DNA from: Apiosordaria backusii
Taxonomy: Eukaryota > Ascomycota > Sordariomycetes > Sordariales > Lasiosphaeriaceae
Direction: 5' to 3'
DNA: 64,000 nucleotides
Assembly (NCBI GenBank): GCA_030549205.1
Contig: JAUKTV010000001.1
Location: 310,001-374,000 of the forward strand
Shown here: positions 19,612-31,040 of the stretch, one piece after another
Layout of the letters: the number at the start of each line of letters is the position of its first letter
Numbering within the stretch: position 1 is the stretch's first letter
Made by a program: the position numbers and the translations under genes
Notes under the pieces: model-generated
What the model saw: the letters and a program-made list of their open reading frames with translations, nothing else
Databases searched by the model: none
Told to the model about the DNA's origin: nothing

Positions 19612-20999
19612 TGTATCCCCGGCCACATCGGTTATTTAGGAGGTTTTGATCCACAATCAAAACCCCATTAGATTTGTAGTCGGCAACCACGGCAACATGG
19701 TTTTTAGGGTCGGTGTCGATCCGAAAACGAAGCATCGACCTCACCTCCTCGCCCTGATGGGTTAGCACCTACCATGTCGTGGGAGTTGGAGACGCGTACC
19801 AAGTGGTTGCTCCCATTGGGTGCACCCACCCTGCCGATGCAACTGCCGCTGATTGGGTGCATCAACCCCAGGGCCCACAGCTGGGTCCACCACGTGCCAC
19901 GGCATGTGACCGTGCCCTCACACAAGTTGCCCTGTCCGATAAGCAACGATCCTTCAGGCTTGTGACGCAGCCTCCAGTTGCTTGCGCACAGGCGAGAACG
20001 TTGTCATAGTTGTGCAATTGAGTCCCTCTCAAGGGCTCTCGGCCCCGCGCTGGTGGGGAGGCGTTGCCATGCGCTAGAAAGTAAGCTTCATAAGCGTGTT
20101 AATTACAGCCCGTCTCGAGTTTAAGCGCTGCTTGCCCTTTCGCACACCGCAGCCGGGGATGGGAGCCCCTTGCGGTTTACCCCACGTTCCTGAACTTGGC
20201 ATTGAAGGACGGTCGCTGTACGAACGACAATGGCGGGATTGATCTTCACGTTGGTGGTGGTTCTTGGAGTTGGATGGGCGGGCTATCTGGAGATGAAGCC
20301 ACTTGGTCACGTGGTATCCCACAGCATGTGACGGCGCTTGGAATCTATTCCCGAAGATATGCCGTCTGAGCTACTGATATAATTGGCAGCTTAAATGGTG
20401 CCAAGAATCTTCACGTCTCCAACAAAGACCCCATGTTGTGTGGGCCAGCTTGTCCGAGCACTCCAGGCAGCCCCGCTTCTAGGCTGCAAAACGGCCCGCT
20501 GAGCGGTTGCTGGCTGGCCCCGATCTGTCCGAAATTTGACTAGTTAGGGAGCTTTCGCCAGAACAAAATCCCGCTCCAAGCCCAGCCACCCTCGCCGCTT
20601 CCAGCTTGGGGGGCCCCAAGTAGTTGACTAGCGCACGCCTTTCTTATAATGTCGTGACGGCTAAGTAACCTGTGTCGTGGACTATCGCTGATGTTGTTGG
20701 TTGTCATATGGTCGTTGCATATTCTTGATCCCTGGGCTCCCAGTTGAACAGGAGTGACCGTGCCGGCAAGCGGCACGCCAAAGGAAGCCTGGAGGAACTC
20801 TGCTGTACTTTGTGTAGAAAATGTTGGTAGGAGAGTGGGTTTGCTATATAGGATTTGCATGCCAACCTCTCTACTACTTGGCTCGCTGACAAATCCTCAA
20901 CCCAGAACCACTGAGAGGGGCTCCAGAGGTATCAACACACTTGACGGGTGAAGGTTCGGTGAAGCCAAAGGGTTCACAACAAGTGCACAAGCAATTGTC
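19612..20999. other. Gene-free repeat-like region
   Basis: No coherent coding frame was found. There are short direct similarities inside the region (CACGTGCCACGGCATGTGAC near 19890 and CACGTGGTATCCCACAGCATG near 20309) and GC-rich blocks at 20450-20620. It probably consists of old transposon sequence. Confidence 0.4.
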
Positions 21000-21296
21000 T
21001 CAACAGTAGGTGTAGCTGACTGCTTGCATTGCTTACCGGAGAACTCCCAGAGTCCTCCAGAACGAGTGACTATATAGCTATCTAATAATCGATAGGTACC
21101 TCGCACCTTGATCTGTGGCGATCTGTGATGCTTGGCACCAGATCACTGAGATCACAGAGCATCTTCCCATTGGTCAGAACCTGCAGCCCTCTGCATGCCC
21201 TGCCTGCGTGTTGTTCCTCAGTAATGACTGGTCCGGGGCGTTCCGAGCCCCACGCCTTCATGCATGTCACGGGGCTTGTTGGCTTAATTTGTAACA
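21000..21296 (-). mobile_element. Solo LTR-like repeat, copy B
   Basis: Its minus-strand 5' end is TGTTACAAATT (21296). It shares with copy A (17375-17665) the GGAACGCCCCG-type block near the 5' end and the 38-bp box at 21038-21076. The 3' border is set only approximately at the TGT near 20998-21011. No LTR-retrotransposon protein is found beside it. Confidence 0.45.
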
Positions 21297-21639
21297 CTCG
21301 CTAGTCTTTGATCCGAAGTGAAGCCGGTTGAAAAGTTAGGCAGACAACACTGCTGTTGGAATAAACGGGGGCCCATTTGGTGGATGAATTCAGGGGGTGT
21401 GACCGCCATGCCAATGGGGTAAGCTGGTCGGACTATCTTGCCGGAAAATCCTGCTCAAAATACAGGGTCAAAGGATGGCCCAGATCCCTCGGTTCCTTCC
21501 AGTTACACACACATCGGTCAGTCAGACAGCCAATTCAGCCTGCGTTCAGTGCCTTCAATTGATGCCCGTGCCGGTCATGATCTATACCTATTCGAGCCTG
21601 TAACTGTTGCCAATCCAACAACTGCCTGACCCCAAAAAG

Positions 21640-21757
21640 GGCTTGTGCGAGATCACGGGAGAAGCGGACGAATCGTATGTACGGATTTGTTAGCGTGCCA
21701 AGGCCCTTTAGGCTCAGTGCCTCCGGGCGAAATAAATTCCATCCATCCATCCATCCT
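21640..21757 (+). mobile_element. 5'-truncated LINE 3' end with (CATC)n tail
   Basis: The sequence GCCCTTTAGGCTCAGTGCCT, then CCGGGCGAAATAAATT, matches the 3' termini of the LINE copies at 591-625 and (minus strand) 61337-61370. Here AATAAATT is followed by CCATCCATCCATCCATCC instead of (GT)n or (ATT)n. Weaker similarity reaches back to about 21640 (GAGATCACGGG). It lies 120 bp upstream of the F-box start codon. Confidence 0.7.
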
Positions 21758-21878
21758 GACCCCGCCCACAGCTCAGCCGAAACACCATTCAACCCATTAC
21801 GATACATTGCCCTCAAAGCTTGCATAGCTGTAAGCTCTATTCTACTCGAACATACCTTTAAGAATCCTCTCAGATACA

Positions 21879-23243
21879 ATGGTGGGACTTCTTCGGCTTC
21901 CTAACGAGCTGCTGGCTATCATATTTGGCGGGCTAGACGCCCAAGGCTTCTCCGCCCTCCGGTTGACGTCCAAATATGCAAAATTGGCCACGTTGCCAGC
22001 TTTCATCAGCCGGTACTTCCAGACCCGCTACATAATGCTTTCAAGGCTCAGCCTCGAAAACCTCTTGGAGATTGCGCGACATCCAGACTTTGGCCCTGCT
22101 GTGAAAACACTCGAACTCTGTACGGATCATTTCGTGGAGTTCCCAGATTCATACTTTCATATTGCACGGCATGAAGGCGACATATTACTGGCCATACAAG
22201 AAGGTCGATGCCCTCCCGCAGCTTTAGTGGGCAGCATAGATGATGCACACTCATCCGGCGAGGAGGAGGACCAAAGCCCTGGAGAGGAAGGTCGGGGGAC
22301 CGATGAAGGGAGTGTCTCGTCTCAGGACTCGTATGAGGCGCCTTTGGATAAGGTGGCTTATAGGTCACTGTGGAAAGAGCAGGAACACATAATCATGTCC
22401 GGCCTTGCGCAGGCCTACATCACGCAGGCGCTGATTTCTCTTCCCAACATCGAGGCTGTCGTCATTAGCAACATGCACCGGCCCTGGGGTGCACTAGCGC
22501 ATGGCCGACAAACAGGTCTACCGCCAACAAACGCCCTAGACGATTACGAGGAGGTTCCGTTTCTGGGCCAAGTTCTTCGCATCACCCTTACAGCCATCGC
22601 TACGAGTAGTGCCGCTCTTAGCAGCCTTGCCATCACAGCTGGTGTCCTCTCTAGGGAGGCGATTGCGCCAGACATTCTCAGACCCTCGGAGTCGCATTTC
22701 CAATACTACAAGAACCTCCCTCCAAGCCTCACGGAGCTCACACTAAATGTATCCGCCGAGGCAACGAGGGGCGCTGAGGACCGATGGGCGGACGACTTAT
22801 CAGCATTTATCAGTGTGTTTCGACAACTCACACAACTGGATCTGGTCATCACACCCGTCGACTCCGGCCCACGGGTTGACCGGTTAAAACAGCTCGCACC
22901 GAAGCTTCAAAAACCGAATCTACAATGCCTAGGGCTCTATAGGGCATATTGTAGCGTACAGGACCTTGGGGATTTTATTGTGAGGCACAAAGCAACACTC
23001 CAAAGCGTTACTTTGGTCCGAGTAGGAGTTTCGGGTGGAATTGGCCACTGGAGGTCTTTGTTCGCTCTAATTCGTGATCATCTCCCAAGGCTTAGGTTAT
23101 CCATCAAACTATGCACTGCAGGGGGGCTTGCCCTATTGTGCCGAGCGGAACACGAAAATGGAGAGGAATTTGAAGATTCTTTTGATGTCGGGGGCAGTCA
23201 CGAAGCCTGGACGACGGCAATCGAGGTGATAGAAACAAGATAG
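21879..23243 (+). CDS. F-box protein, 454 aa
   Basis: A single intact exon starts at ATG 21879. An F-box motif sits at the very N-terminus: LLRLPNELLAIIFGGLDAQGFSALRLTSK (residues 4-32; the L-P-E/N-LL--I---L pattern). F-box proteins recruit substrates to SCF (Skp1-cullin) ubiquitin ligases. The rest is leucine-rich in an irregular way (LTELTLNV, LTQLDLVI, LQCLGLYRAY, LQSVTLVRVGV), consistent with a degenerate LRR-type substrate-binding part common in fungal F-box proteins. An acidic Ser-rich insert lies at about 125-155. The LINE tail 120 bp upstream must have displaced or become part of the promoter. Confidence 0.8.
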   Translation: MVGLLRLPNELLAIIFGGLDAQGFSALRLTSKYAKLATLPAFISRYFQTRYIMLSRLSLENLLEIARHPDFGPAVKTLELCTDHFVEFPDSYFHIARHEGDILLAIQEGRCPPAALVGSIDDAHSSGEEEDQSPGEEGRGTDEGSVSSQDSYEAPLDKVAYRSLWKEQEHIIMSGLAQAYITQALISLPNIEAVVISNMHRPWGALAHGRQTGLPPTNALDDYEEVPFLGQVLRITLTAIATSSAALSSLAITAGVLSREAIAPDILRPSESHFQYYKNLPPSLTELTLNVSAEATRGAEDRWADDLSAFISVFRQLTQLDLVITPVDSGPRVDRLKQLAPKLQKPNLQCLGLYRAYCSVQDLGDFIVRHKATLQSVTLVRVGVSGGIGHWRSLFALIRDHLPRLRLSIKLCTAGGLALLCRAEHENGEEFEDSFDVGGSHEAWTTAIEVIETR

Positions 23244-24235
23244 ATGCATTGCAAGGATCGTCTGACTATTTAAAGTTTCAGAGTCTATTGCCAGCGGCAC
23301 TATTGCCCTTGCGAAGGGCATGACGTTTTACCTACAACCTCCGTTAGCCGTCCTCCCCAGTCAGATAGGGGAGAACTCTTAGCCCGCGGGAGAACTTGGC
23401 GTCACTTGAACCAGACGCCTCGCTCTGGTGGGACTCGGGGATTTCCGAAATCTAATCGTGACACATCTCTCGCACGGTTGCTCTACAAGCCACCCTGACA
23501 AGGACCCATCCGGCCTGACAGACGAAGCAAATGGGCCGTCAGTGCCTCTCCGCAGCTGCTGTAATGACTAAACTCGAGACCTCTGCAGGAGCCAGATTAC
23601 GGGGTCAACGCGTGACCTTGCTTTATAGGTCCGCAGCTCGGCTTAACTGCTCGCGCCCGGGCACAGGGCACATGAGCAGGAGATCAGCCAGGCGAATAAG
23701 GCAAAGGGAGATGAGGAAGTAGGGACCAAACGAAAGACATGGAGCGAGGGAGAAAAGTCGCGAATACAAAGAAGGGACGTCGGAGAGGAGGGACTCTATT
23801 TATGCTGCGGGCGCAGCTGGGCCGTGCAAGCGCGCGGGTTTGACGGAGCGCTATACCCGATTAGGGAGGACGCCGTTTCCGGATGCAGCGACAGCAAATT
23901 CTGCATTACACATTATCTCAGCGCAACCAGATCTGACAACTCGGCGATTTTTCCAAACATCCTCTTCCGGGTCAATTAACGCTTTGGTCTTGCCGTTATC
24001 GACCACCTGCAGCGGCGAGGCCAGCTTTATCGGCGCCCTCGCATGTTTGAGAGCGTCTCGGGAATCGAACGAAGGGTTTCCTGGTCTTGTTCGCCACTTG
24101 TCGATGGCACAGGTGAAATCCTCGTTGACTGTGGGTCCCAGTCTGGACCTGAAATGGGAAGGTCCCAGGTACTACCCTATCAGCCACATCCAACCTTTCT
24201 ATTGCGAATAAATCATTCGTCGACCTTTCTACCAG
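23244..24235. other. Intergenic, with a dispersed-repeat end
   Basis: No gene was recognised. At 24168-24200 the sequence TACTACCCTATCAGCCACAT and following bases is the inverse of 38680-38710 (a dispersed repeat also seen in part at 27120-27165). Confidence 0.5.
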
Positions 24236-26204
24236 TTATATCTCTGATATCCCCAACATCCCCAGCACCGGCCTCCCCGTCTTCCGCTCCCCATCTCTGA
24301 ACTCACGAGACTCGTACAGTAACCACCTATAGTTTGTATCCTGAGCAAACCGGCGTGCAAACCATAGTATGCGCTCCTTCCGTGTTCTCGCCAAAGAGGC
24401 CAACTCGACGTACCTGTGGTGGTAATCAGGTGCACCTCCAAAATTTGTTTTAATAGCCCACGGAAGGCCCCGCATTGCGTGGTCCTCAGGAAGAGGTCGA
24501 CCATTCTCGGCATCGGGTAGACTGTCTGCTTCAAACGGACGAGGTTGCCATGTCCTCACAGCATCTCCAATATTGCCAGCCCCATCCCCCGTCTCCTCTA
24601 CACCACCGACCGCTCTTTCGCCCACAGTCTTCCGCTCGTCACAGGGTTCCATTTGGAGGTGAGGATTGGGACACCTGATAAACTCATTCAGCATGATAGC
24701 AGTACGCTCCCAGTCAAATGATGCTGCCAACAAACCAAAAACATCAGGGTAAAACGCAATGCGATACATAAAACTGAGCGTAACGTGGAGGTAGGGAAGG
24801 ACATTTGGATCAGAATATCGCCCCAAAACAACATTATAGCTCCGAGCAAAAAGTTCCAAGGCATGTTTATTCAGGGCTTGTGGTTTGCGGGCGTTGCGCT
24901 TCAGTGAATCAGCGGGAGAGCTGCTCTCCATGGGCTTCGTTGTGTCGTCGATTGTCGAAAATGGGCTGGCTTTATAGCTGTAACTAAATAGGCTACAGCA
25001 GTTTGTAATCGCCACATGGTAGCTGGATATCCAGTCAGTTAAAGACAGAGTCGGTGAGAAGAGAGAGAAGAGACAGACAGGACCAAAGTGTAGAAGAGTG
25101 CGAAGTAGACAAAGGAGAATGAGGAGCGCGAGGAGGAGCGAGCGCAACGATGGGGAAAGTGAAGGAGAAATAACTTGCCCTGCTTGAAGCCACTTTCCCA
25201 TTTCACTCTGGATGCGGGAATCAAGAGTCTGTACAAAGATTTGCAGACAACTCTTCGGATCCTGTCCCTTGAAGATGATGGCATGGACCCTGACGAATGC
25301 GAGCTCAGCAACCGCAGGCATGGATTTAATTTGGCTGAGCGTTGGATCCATGATGGAATCGAACAGGTGTTGAATGTCAATGCGGGAGCGCTGAAAAGGA
25401 GTGGCCGTACACAGCGATTTAGCGAAAAGAAAGAGCTGTTGAAGTAGATCAGGCGATGCCAGAGTAGCCCAATGATGGTAGAGCCGCCCGGTCTCTGGGG
25501 ACTGCGATCAATATGTCAATACTGCCGGCTCATGGAGAGGGGGTAGTAGCGGGTGACCTTACCATATCAGACAGTTCAGAACACCGGCTACTACCAATAT
25601 CAGACCACTTCTCCTCCGCCACCTTATTTCGACTTTGAATAGCCACATTCACTCCGAAACGCGCAAGGCCGATTAAACAATCGATCCATGCAGGCTTTGA
25701 AGCCGGATAAGTCTCGTAAATACGCACAACCATCGAATAAGCACCCCAGATAAACTCATCTATATACGTCGTAGTCGCAGGAAGCCCTTGCATCAGGATC
25801 ACAAGGAACCCGCGAAGACCGTGGGACCACAGACGCGCAGGCATACCTTTGGCTAGTTTTAGCACATAGGGGGTGGCGCGAACATGTTGTAATGTGAAGA
25901 AGAAGTCATAATACAGTCGGAGCAGCGCGTGCTGGCGGGTTATCAAGGTCTTCAACTCCTCTTCCTTAAGTTGCAGCCGCGTTTTACCTCCTTGAGCCTT
26001 GTGGTTCTCCATACAGCCGCACTCAGCAGCCTCAAGACGGCAAATGATATCGACCATCGCGTCGTCGCTTTCCGTCTTTCGCTCGTTCAGAAGCTCTGTG
26101 CCGTGGAAGGGGAGTTCGTGGAGGAAAATCTCTCGCTCGTTATTATTGTCGTCTGCCGTGGGCGGGAGTACCGCCTTTGAGTGATTGGTTTCGGGAGGCA
26201 ACAT
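24236..26204 (-). CDS. Est1-type DNA/RNA-binding domain protein, about 583 aa
   Basis: Three exons on the minus strand: 25563-26204 (ATG 26202-26204), 25179-25501 and 24236-25022. Intron 1 (61 nt) is GTAAGG...GCAG. Intron 2 (156 nt) appears to be GC-AG (GCAAGT...TCCAG) and has no in-frame stop. Spliced, the protein shows the order of the Est1/EST1A-like family: LYYDFFFTLQH...MPARLWSHGLRGFLVIL, ...YIDEFIWGAYSMVVRIYE, the linker ETGRLYHHWATLASPDLLQQ, FAKSLCTATPF, and a C-terminal ...LPEDHAMRGLPW, ...YVELASLARTRKERILWFARRFA motif. Family members act in telomere maintenance and nonsense-mediated decay, but fungi carry many lineage-specific copies of unknown role. The N-terminus is charged. Confidence 0.75.
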
Positions 26205-26579
26205 CGCGGTTTTGAGTGAGGTACCCGGATGGTTTGGAACAGATAGGTCTGAAGCTCAAGTGCAGGTGGAATTGGAAAATTGCTACATGGTTGGAGCGTG
26301 TTTCCTGGGGGCTGAAGCATGTTTTTAGATCAGGACACCGTGTAACAAGACGCGTGCCCTTTTCGGTTATCCACAGTGAGTGGCTCGGCGACAAGGAGCA
26401 AAAAGTGATGGCATACAGAGCCTCCCAAGCCAACGAAACAGCCTCTCGGCCTCCTCCCACCGGCCCTGGTTCCTGTATGTCAACGCTAGGTTGGCCATCC
26501 GTTTTCAGCTTCGGGTGTGATTGACTTTTCGATCGGACGGATTGTTACAGGGGTGTGTGAAGTGCCTATCATGGATTAG

Positions 26580-27275
26580 CGTCTGATCTTTCGTTTCCCT
26601 CGTCTGCTTTCGCTTTCCTCGTCCACTTCCACTGCGAAGCTTTTGCTCCGCCGCTTTCTTCACCCGCTTCGCTTTGCGTCTGCTTTTACTCTCCTCGCCC
26701 GCTTTCTTAGCCCGCTTTCTTAGCCCGCTTTCTTAGCCCGCTTTCTTAGCCCGCTTTCTTAGCCCGCTTTCTCGCCCGTTTCCTTGCCCGCCAGGTTTTG
26801 CGTCTGATGGCGGTCACAGGGGGTTCACCAGATGTGAGTTTGGCATGCTTGGGGGAAATGGCATGGAGTACTACACCGCTGGAGGAAGGACACTTGCCAT
26901 TGTTGCTTTCACTGCCTTTGTTGCCTTTGTTACTTCCCTGAAGGGCAACGCCTCTTTTGAGTTCTGCAAGCCACGTCGGTTGCCTTATGTTGCCTTGAAG
27001 ATCTCCATTCACTGTGACTGCCACCCATAAGAAGCGCAAACGTCCCCAATGATCGTCCATGCGGTTAGTCACGCGCTAGGATTATTCTCCTGCGGTAGAC
27101 AGAACAAAACATAGCACGTAAGTGGGGTTTGCCAAGGCAGAAGAAAGGTTGGATGTGGCACTAAAATCTTAATGTGATAAAAGCCAGAGGCTAGGACGGG
27201 GGAAGCGGGAGCGGACGAGGAAAGCGAAAGCAGACGAGGTAAAGCGAAAGCAGGGCAGAGGAAGCGGGGCGATTG
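26580..27275. repeat. Foldback-like repeat with pyrimidine-rich inverted arms
   Basis: The left arm (26580-26790) is built of variants of CGTCTGCTTTCGCTTTCCTC. The right arm (27185-27270) is the same motif in inverse orientation (GCGGACGAGGAAAGCGAAAG). Inside the left arm a 13-bp unit, CGCTTTCTTAGCC, is repeated five times (26699-26768). A third copy of the arm lies at 38789-38850. At 27117-27165 there is a segment shared with 38653-38705 (AAGTGGGGTTTGCCAAGGCA). No coding sequence was found. Confidence 0.6.
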
Positions 27276-28198
27276 GACCCCTGAGCTCAACGCTACCTTT
27301 CCCCTTGGACACACCCCAACCTTACCAGACTAGTTTCGCCCGGGGAACAGCTCCGGAAACCTCTCACGAGCAAACTACTTCACCTTCCTGACACTCTCTT
27401 GTGACATTATCCCAGTCGCCTCCGACAATTCGTCAGCCCAGCGTAACCTTGTCCCATGATCGCACCAACCAAACCATCTTCTCTCACTAATCCTGCATTT
27501 ACCTAACCGATTTTTCATATCCAAAACTTCCGACCCCTACGGACTACGGGAGGGGCCCGGTCGAACGTGTGAGCTCAGAGACCCGGTGCCGCCCAGCGGG
27601 TGGTTGCATAAAAGTAGCTGGTATGTAAACGGCACCTGTACCATCCAACACGTCTTCGACTCTCATCCGCTTCCTCGGTTCATCATGAGAAAGTTGGCTT
27701 GAATGATTGCCGGACGGGGTTCGAGTCGCTTGTGGCAGAGCAGGGGCATTTGTCGGGGAATTTGCTCTCGAAGTAGCGCCTAAGGTCGCAGTTAGCCTGC
27801 GCGCTAGGGTGCAATGACTGCATCTTCGTCGCTACGAGACAGGTGGTCACCCCTTCGAAAGAGATCCTCAAGTCTCGTCTGCAGAGTACGGCTGCCAACT
27901 CGCTCGTTGCATTTACTCTGGGCGTTATCTTCTTCGGCCTCTGATGGCCATATAGAGCAGTGTATTTTGGCCACTATTCTTATTCTAGAGTAAGCGTCCT
28001 GGCGGGTTTACCTGACGTACAGCAAGAACCCAAGCATGCTAGTTCACTCCGGTTCAACGGGCCCGGATTATCCAGCATCCAGGAATGGACGCCCTGCACA
28101 AGACTGTTGACTATCAATGTAAATACCATACAACCGAGCATTCATAGGAATTCCTATTCACTTAATCAGACCATGACAGTAGGGGTCAAAGCGGCCTG
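27276..28198. other. No recognised gene
   Basis: The best frame is on the minus strand at 27683-27880 (FEGVTTCLVATKMQSLHPSA, then a Cys-containing tail). It resembles nothing I can name and has no clear start. The rest looks non-coding. Confidence 0.4.
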
Positions 28199-28420
28199 AA
28201 GTGTTCATCCACAATGTCTCCGTGTCTTTCAGGCCCAAGTTATTAGTACAAGACACAAGTTATTCATAAAAGACGCAACTTATTGAACGCTCGCCAAAGG
28301 GGATTCAACATGGTACATGGTTGGAGCAAAAGAAGAGGAGCGGACAGGAGCCAGCCAGGCAACTCCCAATCAACGTTTGCATCCACTGACCCGTTTGGCT
28401 CAGTGGAACCATGCTCGGAA
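28199..28420. mobile_element. End of a dispersed DNA element (MITE-like), copy 1
   Basis: The terminal sequence GTTCATCCACAATGTCTCCG (28203-28222) is the inverse of the right end at 47373-47390. The inner sequence 28300-28375 (GGATTCAACATGG...GACAGGAGCCAGCCAGG) matches 47240-47310 in direct orientation. Together they suggest one element with about 23-bp terminal inverted repeats, here missing its right end. Confidence 0.5.
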
Positions 28421-31040
28421 ACTCTCGCTTACATGCCTCTGGGACCGTTAACCTGGGAGGATGCACAGACCTCCTGCGTGCCACAGAAAAGAGCACAGCA
28501 AGGGGGGGGGGGCTTGGAATCAACACGGGGAACTGGCAGAGCCCTTAGGTTAATGGTTGAGTGAAGGGGCCGTACGCCGAAGGCGGATTTAGAAATCCGT
28601 GTTCAGCTGAGATATCATCAAACACTTTAGACTACCACCCCCGCTCATGTTGTCCAGCAACTCCCCAACATAGAACCCCATCCCTCCCATTTTCTGCCTT
28701 TCTTACTCTAACAGTTCTCTTAGGGTTTTCGAGCAGCTCGTGGTGGTCTCGCACAGTGACGGCCTGCCCTCCAAGTACCGTGACCCTCAGTGGGCTGGAT
28801 ACATTGATGATCTTGAGGAAGAAGTACAGATCGGTGTCATGCTCGAGTCGGCTGCTATCCTGCAATCCATGTCAGCGGTAAAAGCTTTGAGCCACACTCC
28901 ATTCACATACCACCGTCAAGACCTCCGGTACGCCACGGGGGCTGGAAATACCGCCGGCCTCTGACAACCAATTTCGAGGCGGGACGAGTGCCTTTGTGCA
29001 GGTGTGAACTGGAACTCTGAACTTGTTAGCGACTTCGAGCCCACGAAACCGGTCCACCTTGATTCTAAAATCAATATCACCAATGTCGGCTAGATTGAGG
29101 TCTGCAGAGATGCAAGTTGATAAGCGCCGCCCGCCCTTTACTTCGGTCTGAAAGGTTGCGCTCTGCTCCCACGCACGCCACAGTTCAGTGTACACCTCAA
29201 ACAAGCTCCGCCGATCGACCCCTACCATATCCGATCTCGAGCGCGCCAGCATTGAGAGGTCAGGCCACTCATTTGTTCAATCTCCGCCCTCGCATCCGGG
29301 ATCTCCTCTGTGAGGTCAGACCGCATCCGTGCAGTCACTTGCCCATCAGTTGAACAATCACAACGCCACTGCTGATCGGGCTGGGGGGTCTCATTCCCTG
29401 TTTCTCCTGCAGCCACCCGAGTGATAGCAGGGGTCTGGGCAAGGCGCTCCTGCTCGCCGGTCTGAAAACAGGTGGCCTGGGAGACAAGGCCGTGGATATA
29501 GCCACGGCATCTGTGGCTGACGACCTTATAATGCTCACCGTGCTAATCGAGAGCCCTGTGGGATATAATTAGCTCACACCTGCCCAGGGCAACACATGAA
29601 GGAGTTATCCTCTCTTTCTCCCCACCCCAAGGGCCCAAACCCCCGATTGTCGGTATGTGTCAACTTCGTTCTCGTAGCCTCGTCCACCTTGATGCAACAT
29701 TTACTGCATCCGGCCAAGCTTAACGTGCCCCACATGGAGGCGGCAATTGGTCTGTTTCGATGTGAATTCTGTGAATGGTGAACGCAGGTACTGGTCTGGG
29801 TTCTAAGCACGCCAGAATTTGGAGTGTGGATTTACAATCCTCTGTGAGCAAGACAAGTCCGAGAGTGCCTGAGAAGGGACGTAGGGACTTGGTATACTTT
29901 ACCTACACCAAAACGTCACCTCCCGGAATTCCACCACCAAAGATCCCTGTTCAGGAGCTCCACCGTGCGAGAGCTCCATAAAAATCCTGCTCGAGAGCCC
30001 CAACTGCGGCTGAAGAACCTCGATCCGCGTCAGATTAGAGTAGGCTAAACCGAAACAATTGGCCAATCTTCCACTTTTGGGCTTGACGATGGCTTCATTC
30101 AAGAGAGCAACGGTTCAAAGGCCTGGTAAATAACCCTTGCTAATCCCTGTCGTTCCCTGGCAGGCCTATGTTGAAACGCGCTATCAGATGCAACTCGAAC
30201 ACTGCATTGCCGCCTCGGCGGTAAACAGAAGTTTCCTCAAGCCCTTCGGCCGCTTCAAGGCCCCAGATGTGTTGATTAACAGTCTGGATGGGCAAACAAG
30301 AGGCTGTATCCATGCCATCTGCCCATGGATCGCCAAAGCGGCCAAAGATACCACCAACCTCTTGAATTGCGAGGTGGTAAACAGTACTAACATAGTCGGG
30401 CGCTAGCATAGAACCAGATGCGCCGGTTCTTGTGTCAGGTGTTCCCTAGCCGCTCCTGGGGACCTTTTTGGCGCTTCTTCCTCGTGGAGAGCGCTTGGAA
30501 CCCTGTCTATGTTTAAACGCTTGCCTGGCATGGACCGGGAGACAAATGAATGTGCGGTGAGGAGAAATACGAGTAATACTACCTAGGTCAAGGGGCTGGG
30601 AGTCCAATACAGTGATGGGCTTCAGGCAGCTGCTTGCATGTGCTGTCGAAGTTGCGCGCAGCGGTATTCGTGCCCAAGCTCGAGGGTCCAACTGGTGCCG
30701 CCGACGATTTGGAGACTAGCCTTTCCTCGTACTCTGTGTCCACTGCCATTATTTGTGCTGGCAGACAGAGCCTCAAGACGAGGATATAAGGGTGGCCTGG
30801 TCCTCTGCTGAAGCCGGGGCACGAGAAACTAGTCCACCTACCTAACACTCACTTGGGCAAACATCCTCGATTTTTACTTTATCGGCAACAGTACACAGGC
30901 AAGTTACATATGATACGTGCTCCACCCCTATAACTTATCGAGCTAACAAGGGCTTATTAAAACCAGGCAGATTTATCGCTTTCCCATCACTCGCTTCTTC
31001 TCGACCAGAATTTCCATCTGTGCTCGGTCGACACTTAGCT
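28421..31040. other. Decayed coding remnants, families unrecognised
   Basis: Several frames look like parts of real proteins but none is complete. A plus-strand piece follows a TTAG acceptor near 28722 and reads FEQLVVVSHSDGLPSKYRDP and on to about 28910. A minus-strand piece at 28960-29250 reads RSLFEVYTELWRAWEQSATF and LSTCISADLNLADIGDIDFR. A plus piece at 29420-29572 reads SRGLGKALLLAGLKTGGLGD and on. Another lies at 30150-30400. They switch strand and frame, so they are probably fragments. From 30850 the sequence is likely the promoter of the protease gene. Confidence 0.35.
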
